A stretch of DNA of 64,000 bases from Hyphomicrobium_A sp963812795 (GTDB lineage: Bacteria; Pseudomonadota; Alphaproteobacteria; Rhizobiales; Hyphomicrobiaceae), in assembly GCA_963812795.1 (NCBI GenBank), contig CAWEWG010000016.1, forward strand, positions 62,001 through 126,000, written 5' to 3'. This document shows, piece after piece, positions 8,731-16,768 of the stretch; the first letter of the stretch is position 1; each line of letters starts with the position of its first letter. The position numbers and the translations under genes are program-made. A model generated the notes under the pieces. The model was not told the origin of the DNA. It ran no database searches and saw only the letters and a program-made list of their open reading frames with translations.

Positions 8731-9393
8731 TTACGCGCGGACGGCGACGTTGACGGTTTGCGCGGCACCCGAGGTCGCCCCGGCCCGGTCGGCGACGACA
8801 ACGGCGAAGCTCGCGCGCGGCTCGTCGGTTCCGTCGTGGCGGAAGAGCACGGCACCCTGCTCGAGGTCAGCCTGGGTGAACACGTCGACCGGTTGTCCGG
8901 GATCGGCGGCCAGCGTGACGAAGCCGTTGCGCACCTGCGAGACCGTGAACGTGAGCGCCTCCGCCGTGTCATCGGGATCGAGCGCCGAAAGATCCTGCAG
9001 CGTGATGCGCACAGCCTTGCCCTTGTGGACGGAGATGTCGAGGTCGCCGGAGATCGACGGCGGAGTGTTGCGCATCTCGGCGGTGAGCGCGCCGCCCATC
9101 TCCATGGAGAGTTTGCCGTACTTCACGTTGCCGGTGACGACGCCACTGCCGCGAATTGTGATCAACTGGCGCACGACGATGTCGCCCTGCAGCTCACCAC
9201 GCACGTCGGCGCTTTCGACCTTCACCCGGCCGTAGCAGCGGCCGCCCGGCTGCACGATGAGCAGGTCGCCGGCGACGTCTCCTTCGACGTAACCGAACAC
9301 CTCGATGCGCCCGCCATTGCGGATTTCACCCTTGAGGAACGTGTCTTCTCTGATGACGAGGACGCGAGACGTGTCTTCCACTGACTGACCCAT
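8731..9393 (-). CDS. Bactofilin (polymer-forming cytoskeletal protein) with cadherin-like C-terminal region
   Basis: Residues about 10-105 are a bactofilin core: VLVIREDTFLKGEIRNGG, VFGYVEGDVAGDLLIVQPGG, ADVRGELQGDIVV and GSGVVTGNVKYGKL. These form the repeating G-x-I-x-G beta-helix pattern that polymerises without nucleotide. Bactofilins organise cell shape, stalk or polar structures. After about residue 120 comes a second region unlike a bactofilin tail: PDDTAEALTFTVSQVRNGFV, then FTQADLEQGAVLFRHDG, then FAVVVADRAGATSG. The F-T-x-x-D-x-x-x-G-x-V-x-(F/Y)-x-H-x-G pattern is that of CSPG/cadherin-like repeats, normally extracellular. The ATG at 9393 is preferred to an upstream TTG. Confidence 0.75.
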   Translation of the reverse strand: MGQSVEDTSRVLVIREDTFLKGEIRNGGRIEVFGYVEGDVAGDLLIVQPGGRCYGRVKVESADVRGELQGDIVVRQLITIRGSGVVTGNVKYGKLSMEMGGALTAEMRNTPPSISGDLDISVHKGKAVRITLQDLSALDPDDTAEALTFTVSQVRNGFVTLAADPGQPVDVFTQADLEQGAVLFRHDGTDEPRASFAVVVADRAGATSGAAQTVNVAVRA

Positions 9394-9617
9394 GTGCAAG
9401 GAATGCCGGACTCACTGCTGGGCCACGATTAAGCCAGCTTGGTGACAGTTCCGAGCGCGAACGGTCCATGAGGTAAATGCCGAGCGGCGCCCCGCACGCA
9501 GCCGGCCGGACACACCCGCATGACAATCCACAGACCCCCGACCTTCACCGTCTTGAGATTGCCGGGCGCCGGGAGCAGCTTACCCGCGCAATCGCCACGT
9601 GCCTCAGGAGGGGTATA

Positions 9618-9908
9618 ATGTCCAAGTTGAGATCATGCGTCCTGGCGGCGGTCGCCGCCGGCCTGCCCGCCTTGGCGCCATTGGCTGCCTCGGCAGCGAC
9701 GCCTAAGGACTGCAAGGCTTTTGCCGCGGTTGGCAGCGGCCTCAGTGAAAGCGTCGCAACGCTGATGGCCAAACAGGGCGCCGTGAACGTTGCCGAAGGG
9801 CGCGGCTATTCGGTGCAGGGTGAAGCCAAGCTGGTGTCGTGCGCGTCGGGCGGCATTTTCGGCACCGAATGCACGGCAAAGACCTACGCCTGCAAGATGC
9901 CGAAGTGA
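9618..9908 (+). CDS. Small secreted protein, unknown function
   Basis: The 96-aa product starts MSKLRSCVLAAVAAGLPALAP and has a signal peptide ending near ASA-AT. The mature part is about 70 residues with four cysteines (DCKAF, SCASG, TECTA and YACKM), suggesting two disulfides in the periplasm. A strong AGGAGGGG precedes ATG 9618 by seven bases and fixes the start. Its stop lies one base from the end of the convergent gene. No family recognised. Confidence 0.7.
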   Translation: MSKLRSCVLAAVAAGLPALAPLAASAATPKDCKAFAAVGSGLSESVATLMAKQGAVNVAEGRGYSVQGEAKLVSCASGGIFGTECTAKTYACKMPK

Positions 9909-9909
9909 G

Positions 9910-10239
9910 CTATTTCAGCGGCGGCCACGGCTTCCTGTAGCGCTTGACCTCGGTACGCCACGCATCGGCGCGCGCTTCGCCGCTGGCTTTGGCTAGCGCG
10001 CCAGCCGGAACGTTCTTTGCGGCCGCCGACAATCGCCCGAGCGTGCTCGTGTCGGTCGTCGGCGCCTGCGCCTCCTTCAGCCAGGTACGGCCGGTCTTCT
10101 GATCGACGTCGAGCTTGTAGCCCGACTGCGGCTCCGGGCACGGGTCGAATGTGTGCTGGGAGCAGGCGGCGGCGCATGCCGGCGCGAACCCCGCGATGGC
10201 GCAAGCCGCGAAAGCCAATCGCTGTGCGGTGCAAAACAT
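9910..10239 (-). CDS. Secreted cysteine-containing protein, unknown function
   Basis: The 109-aa product has an N-terminal hydrophobic segment (LAFAACAIAGFAPACAAAC) that reads as a signal peptide. A lipobox-like A-A-A-C is possible, so it could be a lipoprotein. The mature part includes FDPCPEPQSGYKLDVDQKTGRTWLKE and an alanine-rich middle, ending in RKPWPPLK. It converges on the preceding gene with almost no gap. I recognise no domain. Confidence 0.55.
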   Translation of the reverse strand: MFCTAQRLAFAACAIAGFAPACAAACSQHTFDPCPEPQSGYKLDVDQKTGRTWLKEAQAPTTDTSTLGRLSAAAKNVPAGALAKASGEARADAWRTEVKRYRKPWPPLK

Positions 10240-10393
10240 GTGCGGCCTTCCTCACCCGTTGGTCCAGGCGAGGGCGCCAACGCGCGGTTGCTAAGCGTCG
10301 TTCCGACGTTGCACCGGCACTTCCGTCGCGAATCGCTCCTTTCCAGCGTGTCCAGCACGAAATTCACTTGCCAACAAAAAACCGCTTGATCGT

Positions 10394-10425
10394 TGCAATG
10401 CCGCCACATATCCTGCGGCATTGCA
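10394..10425. promoter_or_regulatory. Perfect 11-bp inverted repeat upstream of the Crp/Fnr gene
   Basis: TGCAATGCCGC at 10394-10404 is matched exactly by its reverse complement GCGGCATTGCA at 10415-10425, across a 10-base AT-richer spacer. The site ends 35 bases before the regulator's start codon. It could be an operator for a dimeric regulator, possibly the Crp/Fnr protein itself, or a stem-loop in the leader. It is not the canonical FNR/FixK box, and no T-tract follows, so an intrinsic terminator is unlikely. Confidence 0.5.
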
Positions 10426-10460
10426 TAAGTATTGCGTAAATGTAGAGCACCGCCGCCGCC

Positions 10461-11135
10461 ATGCTCACCCTTTTAAGCCCACCGAGCCTCGATTCAGCTC
10501 GCGCCAACCCCGCCGATGCCGTCGCCGCGCCGGGTTCCGTCCACCGCATGCTTGCCGCGGGCGAGATCCTGTTTCGCGAAGGTGAAGTCCGCAGCCACGT
10601 GTTCCGCGTCGAGAAGGGCTCGGTTTGCCTCTTCAAGCAGCGCGCCGACGGCTCGCAGGACGTGATCGAGTTCGCCTTCCCCGGCGACCTCGTCGGCCTC
10701 GGCTATCTCGACAACCACGTGTCAGGCGCGCAGGCGACGATGGAAACTTCGTTGAGCTGCCTGCCGCGCTCGGCGCTGGAGCCGACGCTCGACAAGAACC
10801 CGGCGGTCAAATCGCGTCTGACCGCTGCCATCGAGCGCGAGGTGGCCTTCCTCAAGGAGGCGCACGAGCGCTCGGGCCGCCCCAAGCCGCTGGAGCGCGT
10901 CGCCGCCCTGTTCGTGACGCTGGCGCGCTGCAACGCCTACGAAGGCCGCGATCCGAGCCTGCTGACCAACTCGTTGAGCTGCGGCGTCGTCGCCGGCTAT
11001 CTCAACATGAGCGTTGACGATCTCGCCCATTGGCTGACGGAGCTCGAGGCGCGCGAACTCGTCGAAGCGGCTCCCAAGGGCTTGCGCCTCAAGAACCTCG
11101 ACGAGCTGGAACGGCTCGCCGACGCCGGGGACTGA
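10461..11135 (+). CDS. Crp/Fnr family transcriptional regulator
   Basis: The 224-aa protein has an N-terminal cyclic-nucleotide-binding-type beta-roll. It begins LAAGEILFREGEVRSHVFRVEKGSV and continues with QDVIEFAFPGDLVGLGYL. A dimerisation helix region follows. The C-terminal winged-helix domain includes LTNSLSCGVVAGYLNMSVDDLAHWLTELEARELVE. The recognition helix (VDDLAHWLTEL) differs from the E-x-x-SR of classical FNR. There is no N-terminal cysteine cluster for an iron-sulfur centre, so it is closer to FixK or other oxygen-blind members. An 11-bp inverted repeat lies just upstream. The target regulon is not evident here. Confidence 0.85.
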   Translation: MLTLLSPPSLDSARANPADAVAAPGSVHRMLAAGEILFREGEVRSHVFRVEKGSVCLFKQRADGSQDVIEFAFPGDLVGLGYLDNHVSGAQATMETSLSCLPRSALEPTLDKNPAVKSRLTAAIEREVAFLKEAHERSGRPKPLERVAALFVTLARCNAYEGRDPSLLTNSLSCGVVAGYLNMSVDDLAHWLTELEARELVEAAPKGLRLKNLDELERLADAGD

Positions 11136-11192
11136 ACCCCACGCACGCGCTATAGTCGATGCGATCGCATTCGCTGACGGCGCGTGGCTTCA

Positions 11193-11612
11193 ATGACCAT
11201 GGAAACGCACGATACTCGCAGCTCCCTGCAGCCGGGGCGCATCGGCACTGCCACGCTCATCGTCGCCGAGCGGCACACTGCGCCGCAACTGGGCAGCGGG
11301 CGCGCGCCCGTGTTCGCCAGCCCGGCGATGGTGGCGCTGATCGAGGCCGCTGCCGTCGCCTGCGTCGAGGATCAGCTCCCCGAGGGTCAGGAGACGCTCG
11401 GCATCCATCTCGACGTCGAGCACATCGCGGCGACGCCCGCGGGCTTCGAGGTAACGGCCACCGCCGAACTGATCGAGGTCGCCGGACGCAAACTGGTGTT
11501 CAAGGTCGAGGCGCGCGACGCGCGCGAGCTGATCGGGCGCGGACGGCACACGCGCATCATCGTCGACAGCGCCCGCTTCCGCGCCAAAGTTGCCGCCAAA
11601 CTCCAGAATTGA
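11193..11612 (+). CDS. Hotdog-fold thioesterase, FlK-like
   Basis: The roughly 139-aa protein has the FlK-type thioesterase pattern. The block VFASPAMVALIEAAAVACVEDQLPEGQ carries the conserved (S/T)-P-x-M-x-x-x-x-E helix. The following LGIHLDVEHIAATPAG carries the conserved histidine. The rest is a typical hotdog sheet ending in GRGRHTRIIVDSARF. FlK hydrolyses fluoroacetyl-CoA, but most relatives act on other acyl-CoAs, so the substrate is open. The start is uncertain: GTG 11184, ATG 11193 and ATG 11199 are all in frame and none has a strong ribosome site. It lies 57 bases after the Crp/Fnr gene. Confidence 0.75.
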   Translation: MTMETHDTRSSLQPGRIGTATLIVAERHTAPQLGSGRAPVFASPAMVALIEAAAVACVEDQLPEGQETLGIHLDVEHIAATPAGFEVTATAELIEVAGRKLVFKVEARDARELIGRGRHTRIIVDSARFRAKVAAKLQN

Positions 11613-11758
11613 GCACTACGCGCTGCCACCACACCTGCTGCTAATTCGGCGCTTTTGCGGGCAAAATCCGCGCAACGCCCTTGCACCGGGACTGCAAAAT
11701 TCCGCACAATGAAGCGGAATCAAGCAATAAGACTGCTGTGCAGCTCGGGGAGGGTTCG

Positions 11759-12670
11759 ATGCGCGCAATTCTCAAGACGACTTTCATCGCCACGGCGCTG
11801 TGCGGATCGCTTGCCGTCGGCACTGCAGCGCTTGCCCAGCAACAGTTGGGGCCGGCCGCGCCCGTCGCCAAGCAGGCGGACTGCCCCGGCAATCCCAACC
11901 CGCTCGGCGTCGCGCGCGTCGTCGAGATCGACACCACCGGCGGCCCCGGCTTCGGCTTCCAGCACTACAAGACGTACGACTTCCTCAATCCGAAAGAGGT
12001 CGTGCTGACGTTCGACGACGGCCCGTTGCCGAACCGCACCACGGCCGTGCTCGCCGCGCTCAATGCCGAGTGCACCAAGGCGATCTTCTTCTCGGTCGGC
12101 AAGGTGGCTGCAGGCTATCCTGAGATCCTGCACGACGTCGCCAAGGCCGGTCACACCATCGCCGCCCACACGATGGATCACAAGGATCTGTCGAAGCTGC
12201 CGTTCGAGGATGCCAAGGCCGACATCGAGAAGTCGTTCAGCGTCATCCGCCGCGCCGTCAACGGCCCGACGGCCCCGTTTTTCCGCTTCCCCTACCTGCG
12301 CCACTCGCCCGAGACCCTGAAGTACCTCGCCGAGCGCAACATTGCCGTCTTCTCCACCGACATCGACAGCTTCGACTTCAAGGGCGGCAAGCCGGACGCG
12401 CTGGTCAAGCGCATCATGGCCGGCCTGGAAAAACGCGGCAAAGGCATCATCCTCATGCACGACATCCAGCCGCATACGGCGGCGGCAATGCCGGAGCTGC
12501 TGAAGCAGCTTAAGGCTGGCGGCTACAAAGTCGTGCAGATGACCGCCAAAACGCCTGTTCAGACCCTACCCGAGTACGACGAGCTCATTGCCAAGGACAT
12601 GCAGGGCATGCCCACGGCTTTGTCGGACCGTCCTTTGAACTCCGTCGTTAAAACGATCAGCGGTCAATAA
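11759..12670 (+). CDS. Exported polysaccharide deacetylase (paralog 1 of 3)
   Basis: The 303-aa NodB-homology protein has a signal peptide (cleavage near ALA-QQ). Visible motifs are motif 1 LTFDDGP, motif 2 HTMDH (metal-binding H-x-x-x-H), motif 3 FRFPYLR, motif 4 STDIDSFDF and motif 5 ILMHDI. All catalytic positions look intact. Such enzymes remove N-acetyl groups from peptidoglycan or surface glycans. A short N-terminal module (NPLGVARVVEIDTTGG) is shared with the paralogs at 38771 and 39855. A purine-rich GGGGAGGG precedes the ATG at 11759. Confidence 0.88.
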   Translation: MRAILKTTFIATALCGSLAVGTAALAQQQLGPAAPVAKQADCPGNPNPLGVARVVEIDTTGGPGFGFQHYKTYDFLNPKEVVLTFDDGPLPNRTTAVLAALNAECTKAIFFSVGKVAAGYPEILHDVAKAGHTIAAHTMDHKDLSKLPFEDAKADIEKSFSVIRRAVNGPTAPFFRFPYLRHSPETLKYLAERNIAVFSTDIDSFDFKGGKPDALVKRIMAGLEKRGKGIILMHDIQPHTAAAMPELLKQLKAGGYKVVQMTAKTPVQTLPEYDELIAKDMQGMPTALSDRPLNSVVKTISGQ

Positions 12671-12747
12671 TCCGCCGCATCGCTTTGATCGATCACGCTT
12701 GGGCGCGCCGATTTGGTGGCCCGAGCGCGATAGGCTAGAGCGTGTCC

Positions 12748-13890
12748 ATGCCTCGATCGATTACCTCCGGCCTCCTGGCCGCTCTGGCTTTCGTCCTCGC
12801 GCACGCCGGCGCGTCTGCCGCCACGTGCACCGCCGAGGATTTCGCCGCCGCCGTCGACAAATCGGGGGCGCAGCTTCGCGCCTTCAACGCCGAGGCGCTG
12901 CCCAAGCTGCAGGACAAGCTGAAGCAGCTGAAGGAAAAGAAGGGCTGGGACGAGGAGAAGTCGCTCGACAGCGTGCGCGACGACCGCACGACCAAGCTCG
13001 ACGCGGAAGCCGAAGACCTCATCGTCAAGATCGACATGCTTGGCCGCCCGCCCGAGAAGGGCACCCCCGATTGCAGCAAGCTGGCCGAGCTCGAAGCCGC
13101 CGGCATCGAGCTGCTGGCGGTGATGAAAGCCAAATCCACCTACACGCTGGCCAAGCTCGAGACGCAGACAGCCGGGGCCGGCGGCAAGGAAGTCGCCGCA
13201 GCCAGCAAGGATCCGGCACCGACCGCGAAAGAGGCAAAGCCGGCAGCCCCCGCCGATGCGACGCCGCCCAAACCGGTTGCCAAGTCGACGGCGCAGAAGT
13301 GGGCGACCCACACCAAGCAGCAGCCGGGCGTAGGCCCGCGCGACGAGGTGCCGACGCTAGAGCCCGGTCCGTCCGTCGCCATGCTCGAGCCGCTGGGTCC
13401 TGAAGAGGCCGGCTACAACATCGACGAGATCCGGGAGATTTCGCGCGGCTTCTTCGGCACCATCTCGACCGAGCTCGGCAGCGTGCTCGAATACGCCTTC
13501 TCCAGCGCCGGGCGCCCTGACGGCTATGTGCTCGGCACCGAGGGCGGCGGCGCGTTCCTCGCCGGCCTGCGCTATGGCAGCGGCACGCTCTACATGCGCG
13601 CCGGCGGCAGCAGCGACATCTATTGGCACGGCCCCTCGATAGGTACCGACATCGGCGCCTCGGGCTCGCGCACCATGTTCCTGATCTACCGGGTGCACCA
13701 GCCGGAGGATCTCTACCGGCAGTTCACCGGCATCGACGGCTCGGCCTACTTCATCGGGGGCGTCGGCATCACGTTCCTCAAGGGCGGAGGCGTGACCATG
13801 GCGCCGATCCGCACCGGGCTCGGATTCCGCATCGGCGCCAACATCGGTTACATCCGCTTCACACCACGCGCGACGTGGAACCCGTTCTGA
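12748..13890 (+). CDS. EipA-like (DUF1134) envelope protein with long N-terminal extension
   Basis: The last 175 residues or so are a DUF1134 domain. It has YNIDEIREISRGFFGTIS, EYAFSSAGRPDGYVLGTEGGGAF, GLRYGSGTLYMR and IGTDIGASGSRTMFLIY, ending in GANIGYIRFTPRATWNPF. DUF1134 includes EipA, a periplasmic protein needed for envelope integrity in Brucella. Here the domain follows a signal peptide and about 170 extra residues. Those form a charged helical stretch (KLQDKLKQLKEKKGWDEEK) and then an Ala/Pro/Lys-rich linker. The classical protein is only about 200 residues long, so this one is nearly doubled. A GTG two codons before ATG 12748 is an alternative start. Confidence 0.82.
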   Translation: MPRSITSGLLAALAFVLAHAGASAATCTAEDFAAAVDKSGAQLRAFNAEALPKLQDKLKQLKEKKGWDEEKSLDSVRDDRTTKLDAEAEDLIVKIDMLGRPPEKGTPDCSKLAELEAAGIELLAVMKAKSTYTLAKLETQTAGAGGKEVAAASKDPAPTAKEAKPAAPADATPPKPVAKSTAQKWATHTKQQPGVGPRDEVPTLEPGPSVAMLEPLGPEEAGYNIDEIREISRGFFGTISTELGSVLEYAFSSAGRPDGYVLGTEGGGAFLAGLRYGSGTLYMRAGGSSDIYWHGPSIGTDIGASGSRTMFLIYRVHQPEDLYRQFTGIDGSAYFIGGVGITFLKGGGVTMAPIRTGLGFRIGANIGYIRFTPRATWNPF

Positions 13891-13944
13891 CGGGTTCGCA
13901 CGTTGGCGGCCTCAGACGCTACCAGGTGTCGTGCCGAAGGCGCG

Positions 13945-14682
13945 CTACCAGGTATTGCCGTAGCCGCCGCCGTACTGCTTCTTCTTGAATTTCTTCTTCG
14001 GCTGGTACGTCTGGCTGTAGCCGAACACGCCGAAAGGCTGGAACGCCGGCTGCGCCTGCGCCATCCGACGACGACGTTGGCCGTCGGCGACGGCCGGTGA
14101 GTACGGCGGCTTGCCGCGCACGGTGACGCGGGTGAGCTGCATGCCGTGCTTCTGCACGAGGTCATAAAATACTTTGGCGTTCTTCGGGTGCGAGCGCACG
14201 CAACCGTGTGAAGCGGGGCGCCCGAGATTGCGCAAATCCCCCGTCCCGTGCACCGCCACGCCGTCGTTGAAAAACACCGAGTAGGGCATCGGCGAGAAGT
14301 GATACTGCTTTGAGTAGTGCATGCGCGACGTGTAGTGCGGCGTGTACGTGCCGGTCGGCGTCCGGTAGCCGCCGCGCGCCGAGGAAATCTTCCAGGAAGC
14401 TATCTCGCCGTTCTTGTCGGAGACGGTCATCGTCTGCGACCCGAGATCGATCACGGCAAACAACGTCGGCTCCGGCGGTGCGATGGAGGCTGCGGCCCCG
14501 GCGTCGGCCGGCAGCGTCGGGCTGGCGGGCGGCAGGGCGGCATCGGAAGCCTGCGGACCCGCGACGAGCGGAGCCTCGGCTGTCGGGTCGGCGGCGGCCA
14601 CCACGATGGGCGTTTCGGCCGAAGCTGACGAGACGAACACAACGGCGGCAACGGCCGCGCACATGACCCCAAGCAAACGCAT
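13945..14682 (-). CDS. L,D-transpeptidase (YkuD domain)
   Basis: The 245-aa exported protein has a signal peptide (MRLLGVMCAAVAAVVFVSSASA). An Ala/Pro-rich linker and a YkuD domain follow. The domain starts FAVIDLGSQTMTVSDKNGEI and contains PTGTYTPHYTSRMHYSKQY, then the catalytic signature HGTGDLRNLGRPASHGCVR. The nucleophilic cysteine lies in SHGCVR with the upstream histidine in place. Such enzymes form 3-3 cross-links in peptidoglycan or attach proteins to it. The C-terminus is a basic, aromatic tail (QPKKKFKKKQYGGGYGNTW), unusual and perhaps wall-binding. Start ATG 14682 is preferred over an in-frame extension to 14730. Confidence 0.9.
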   Translation of the reverse strand: MRLLGVMCAAVAAVVFVSSASAETPIVVAAADPTAEAPLVAGPQASDAALPPASPTLPADAGAAASIAPPEPTLFAVIDLGSQTMTVSDKNGEIASWKISSARGGYRTPTGTYTPHYTSRMHYSKQYHFSPMPYSVFFNDGVAVHGTGDLRNLGRPASHGCVRSHPKNAKVFYDLVQKHGMQLTRVTVRGKPPYSPAVADGQRRRRMAQAQPAFQPFGVFGYSQTYQPKKKFKKKQYGGGYGNTW

Positions 14683-14957
14683 CGCTCTTAACTCTCCCCC
14701 TGACCGAACCCCGGCTCCGAGCCTCCACATTAGATGGTGAACGATGCGGAAAGCTTAACGGCAGTGCTATTTTAGCTAGGCGCGTGAACGCGCTGTAGCA
14801 ACTTCCGGTTACTTCGCATCTGGCCACCGGCGCCCGCAACTCCGAACATTGCCAGGCTTGGCGTCGCGCCGCCTTTCTCCCGCGGCGTGTATCTCCACCG
14901 CAGCACCTACCGGGCAACTAGGCAGCCCTATGCGCCGGGCCGGCGGGCAGCGACGGG

Positions 14958-16664
14958 TTAGTTGAACAGGAGCTGGAAGATGGTCTTCGGCTTCGAGCGC
15001 TTGCGCGGCCGCCGGTCATATTGCTGGGCGGAATCGAGCTGCCCCCAGGGCATCCAGCCGCCGCCGAAGCCGCCTTCGCTGCTCGTGTAGCGGCGCGGAT
15101 CACCGTCCCGCTGCCGGCCTGCCCGGAGGATGAACTCGTCGGTCGCCCCATCGACGCTCGCGACCACAACGCGGTCGTCCTGCCAGGTCCAGTTGGCGAC
15201 TTTCTTGCCCTCGCGGTGCGGCTCGATGCCGATCACCGAATTGTTGTCGAGGTCGAGGATGGCGACCTGCTCCACCTCTTCGGGGCCCATGGCGCCGGGA
15301 ACGACGCCGCTGGTAAAGCGCAATGTGGCGATGCCACGCAACGGCGGTTGCTTGGCCTCGAACTCGAGCAGCTTGGGTTGGCCGTCGCCGGCCATCTCCA
15401 GCGGGATACGCAAGCGACGGAACTGGTCGCTGACGGCATAGTAGCGAGACCCCTGCTGCACGACACGCCAGCCCTCGATGCCGGAGCCGGCAATCTCGTG
15501 ATCCTCCGAACTGGCGCTATCGGCGGCGAGCCGCTGCAATCCGTCGGCGGCAAGCTTCAGCCGCGGTTGCAGAGCGACGGCCTTCTTGTAGTCGGCGATC
15601 GCCTGCTCGGTGCGCCCTTGCGCCTCTTCGATCTCGCCTTTGGCCCACAGCACATCGGCGCCGTCGGGATCGAGCTTCTCGGCCGTCTCGGCATCCTTGA
15701 CGCCAACGTCGGTCTGCCCGCTCATCTTGTAGACGACTGCCCGGTAGGCGAAGGCGAGCGCCGAGCGCGGATCGAGTTCAATGGCGTGATTGAGGTCGGC
15801 GAATGCCTCCTCGTACGTCTGCGCGATGCCGTTGGCGAGCCCGCGTGCCGCGAACGCGCGCGCCGAGCGCGGATCGAGCGTCGTCGCCTGCGTGTAATCC
15901 TTCAGCGCCGCGGCGACGTTGTCGGAGGCGAGATACGCCTGCCCGCGCAGCAGGTAGAGCTCGGCATTGCTGGCGTCGAAGGCGATGGCACGCGACAGAT
16001 CCTCGATGGCATCTGGCAGGCGCATCGTGTCGAACTTGGCTTCGGCGCGACTGCGGTAGGCAGCGGCAAATCGCGGATCGGCGGTGACCGCACGGGTGAA
16101 GTCGCGGATGGCGGCGTGGGGGCGGCCGGCGGCGGCGTGCACGCGCCCGCGCCCAGCGAGCGGCGCCGCCGATTGCGGCATCAGCCGCACAGCCGACGTG
16201 TAGTCGCGAATGGCCTGGTCGTTGAGACCGACCTTGGCGTAGGCGCCAGCGCGGTTCGACAGCGCTGCCGCGTAGCCCGGCGCCAGCACCAGGGCGCGAT
16301 TGAAGTCCTTGATCGCCTCCTCGGGGTAGCCGAGGGCGAGCAGTAGGTTGCCGCGATTGTTGTAGATCGCCGCATACTCGGGGAAGAGCTGTGCCGCGCG
16401 GTTGAAGTCGTCGATGGCGAGCTTGGTCTGACCCAGACGCGCGTAGGCGACGGCGCGATCCGTGAGGATGGTGGCGCGGCGATCGTTGGGAAGCGCCGGA
16501 TCCTTGAGGGCGTCCGTGTAACCGGCGACCGCCTGGCTGGCATCGCCCCGCACCAGCGCGCTCGCCGCATCCTGGGCCTTCAGCGCAGCATCGGCCGCGG
16601 CCGCCAGGGCTCCCGCGGCAGGCAGCGAAATCAAGGCTATGGCAAGAGCGACCCGTCGAAGCAT
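14958..16664 (-). CDS. Exported TPR-repeat protein
   Basis: The 568-aa protein starts with a signal peptide (MLRRVALAIALISLPAAGALA). About 370 residues of tandem tetratricopeptide repeats follow. Recognisable units include YNNRGNLLLALGYPEEAIKD, SNRAGAYAKVGLNDQAIRD and LRGQAYLASDNVAAALKDY. After the repeats there is a roughly 170-residue C-terminal domain (SGIEGWRVVQQGSRYYAVSD, then IATLRFTSGVVPGAMGPEEV) that I do not recognise. It is probably a periplasmic scaffold. A 275-base gap before the L,D-transpeptidase gene holds no gene I can support. Confidence 0.8.
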   Translation of the reverse strand: MLRRVALAIALISLPAAGALAAAADAALKAQDAASALVRGDASQAVAGYTDALKDPALPNDRRATILTDRAVAYARLGQTKLAIDDFNRAAQLFPEYAAIYNNRGNLLLALGYPEEAIKDFNRALVLAPGYAAALSNRAGAYAKVGLNDQAIRDYTSAVRLMPQSAAPLAGRGRVHAAAGRPHAAIRDFTRAVTADPRFAAAYRSRAEAKFDTMRLPDAIEDLSRAIAFDASNAELYLLRGQAYLASDNVAAALKDYTQATTLDPRSARAFAARGLANGIAQTYEEAFADLNHAIELDPRSALAFAYRAVVYKMSGQTDVGVKDAETAEKLDPDGADVLWAKGEIEEAQGRTEQAIADYKKAVALQPRLKLAADGLQRLAADSASSEDHEIAGSGIEGWRVVQQGSRYYAVSDQFRRLRIPLEMAGDGQPKLLEFEAKQPPLRGIATLRFTSGVVPGAMGPEEVEQVAILDLDNNSVIGIEPHREGKKVANWTWQDDRVVVASVDGATDEFILRAGRQRDGDPRRYTSSEGGFGGGWMPWGQLDSAQQYDRRPRKRSKPKTIFQLLFN

Positions 16665-16768
16665 TCACGTCTCGCGCATTGGATCGATGATGGTTCGGCG
16701 CGGGCGCGCGCCGAATCCAGCGTCAGGTTCAGCATAGGCCATTAGCGACCGATTGTGGCACCCAATCG

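Noticed and set aside
10387..10400. FNR/FixK-like TTGAT half-site before the Crp/Fnr gene
   Set aside because: The second half reads GCAA and not ATCAA; the inverted repeat beside it explains the region better.
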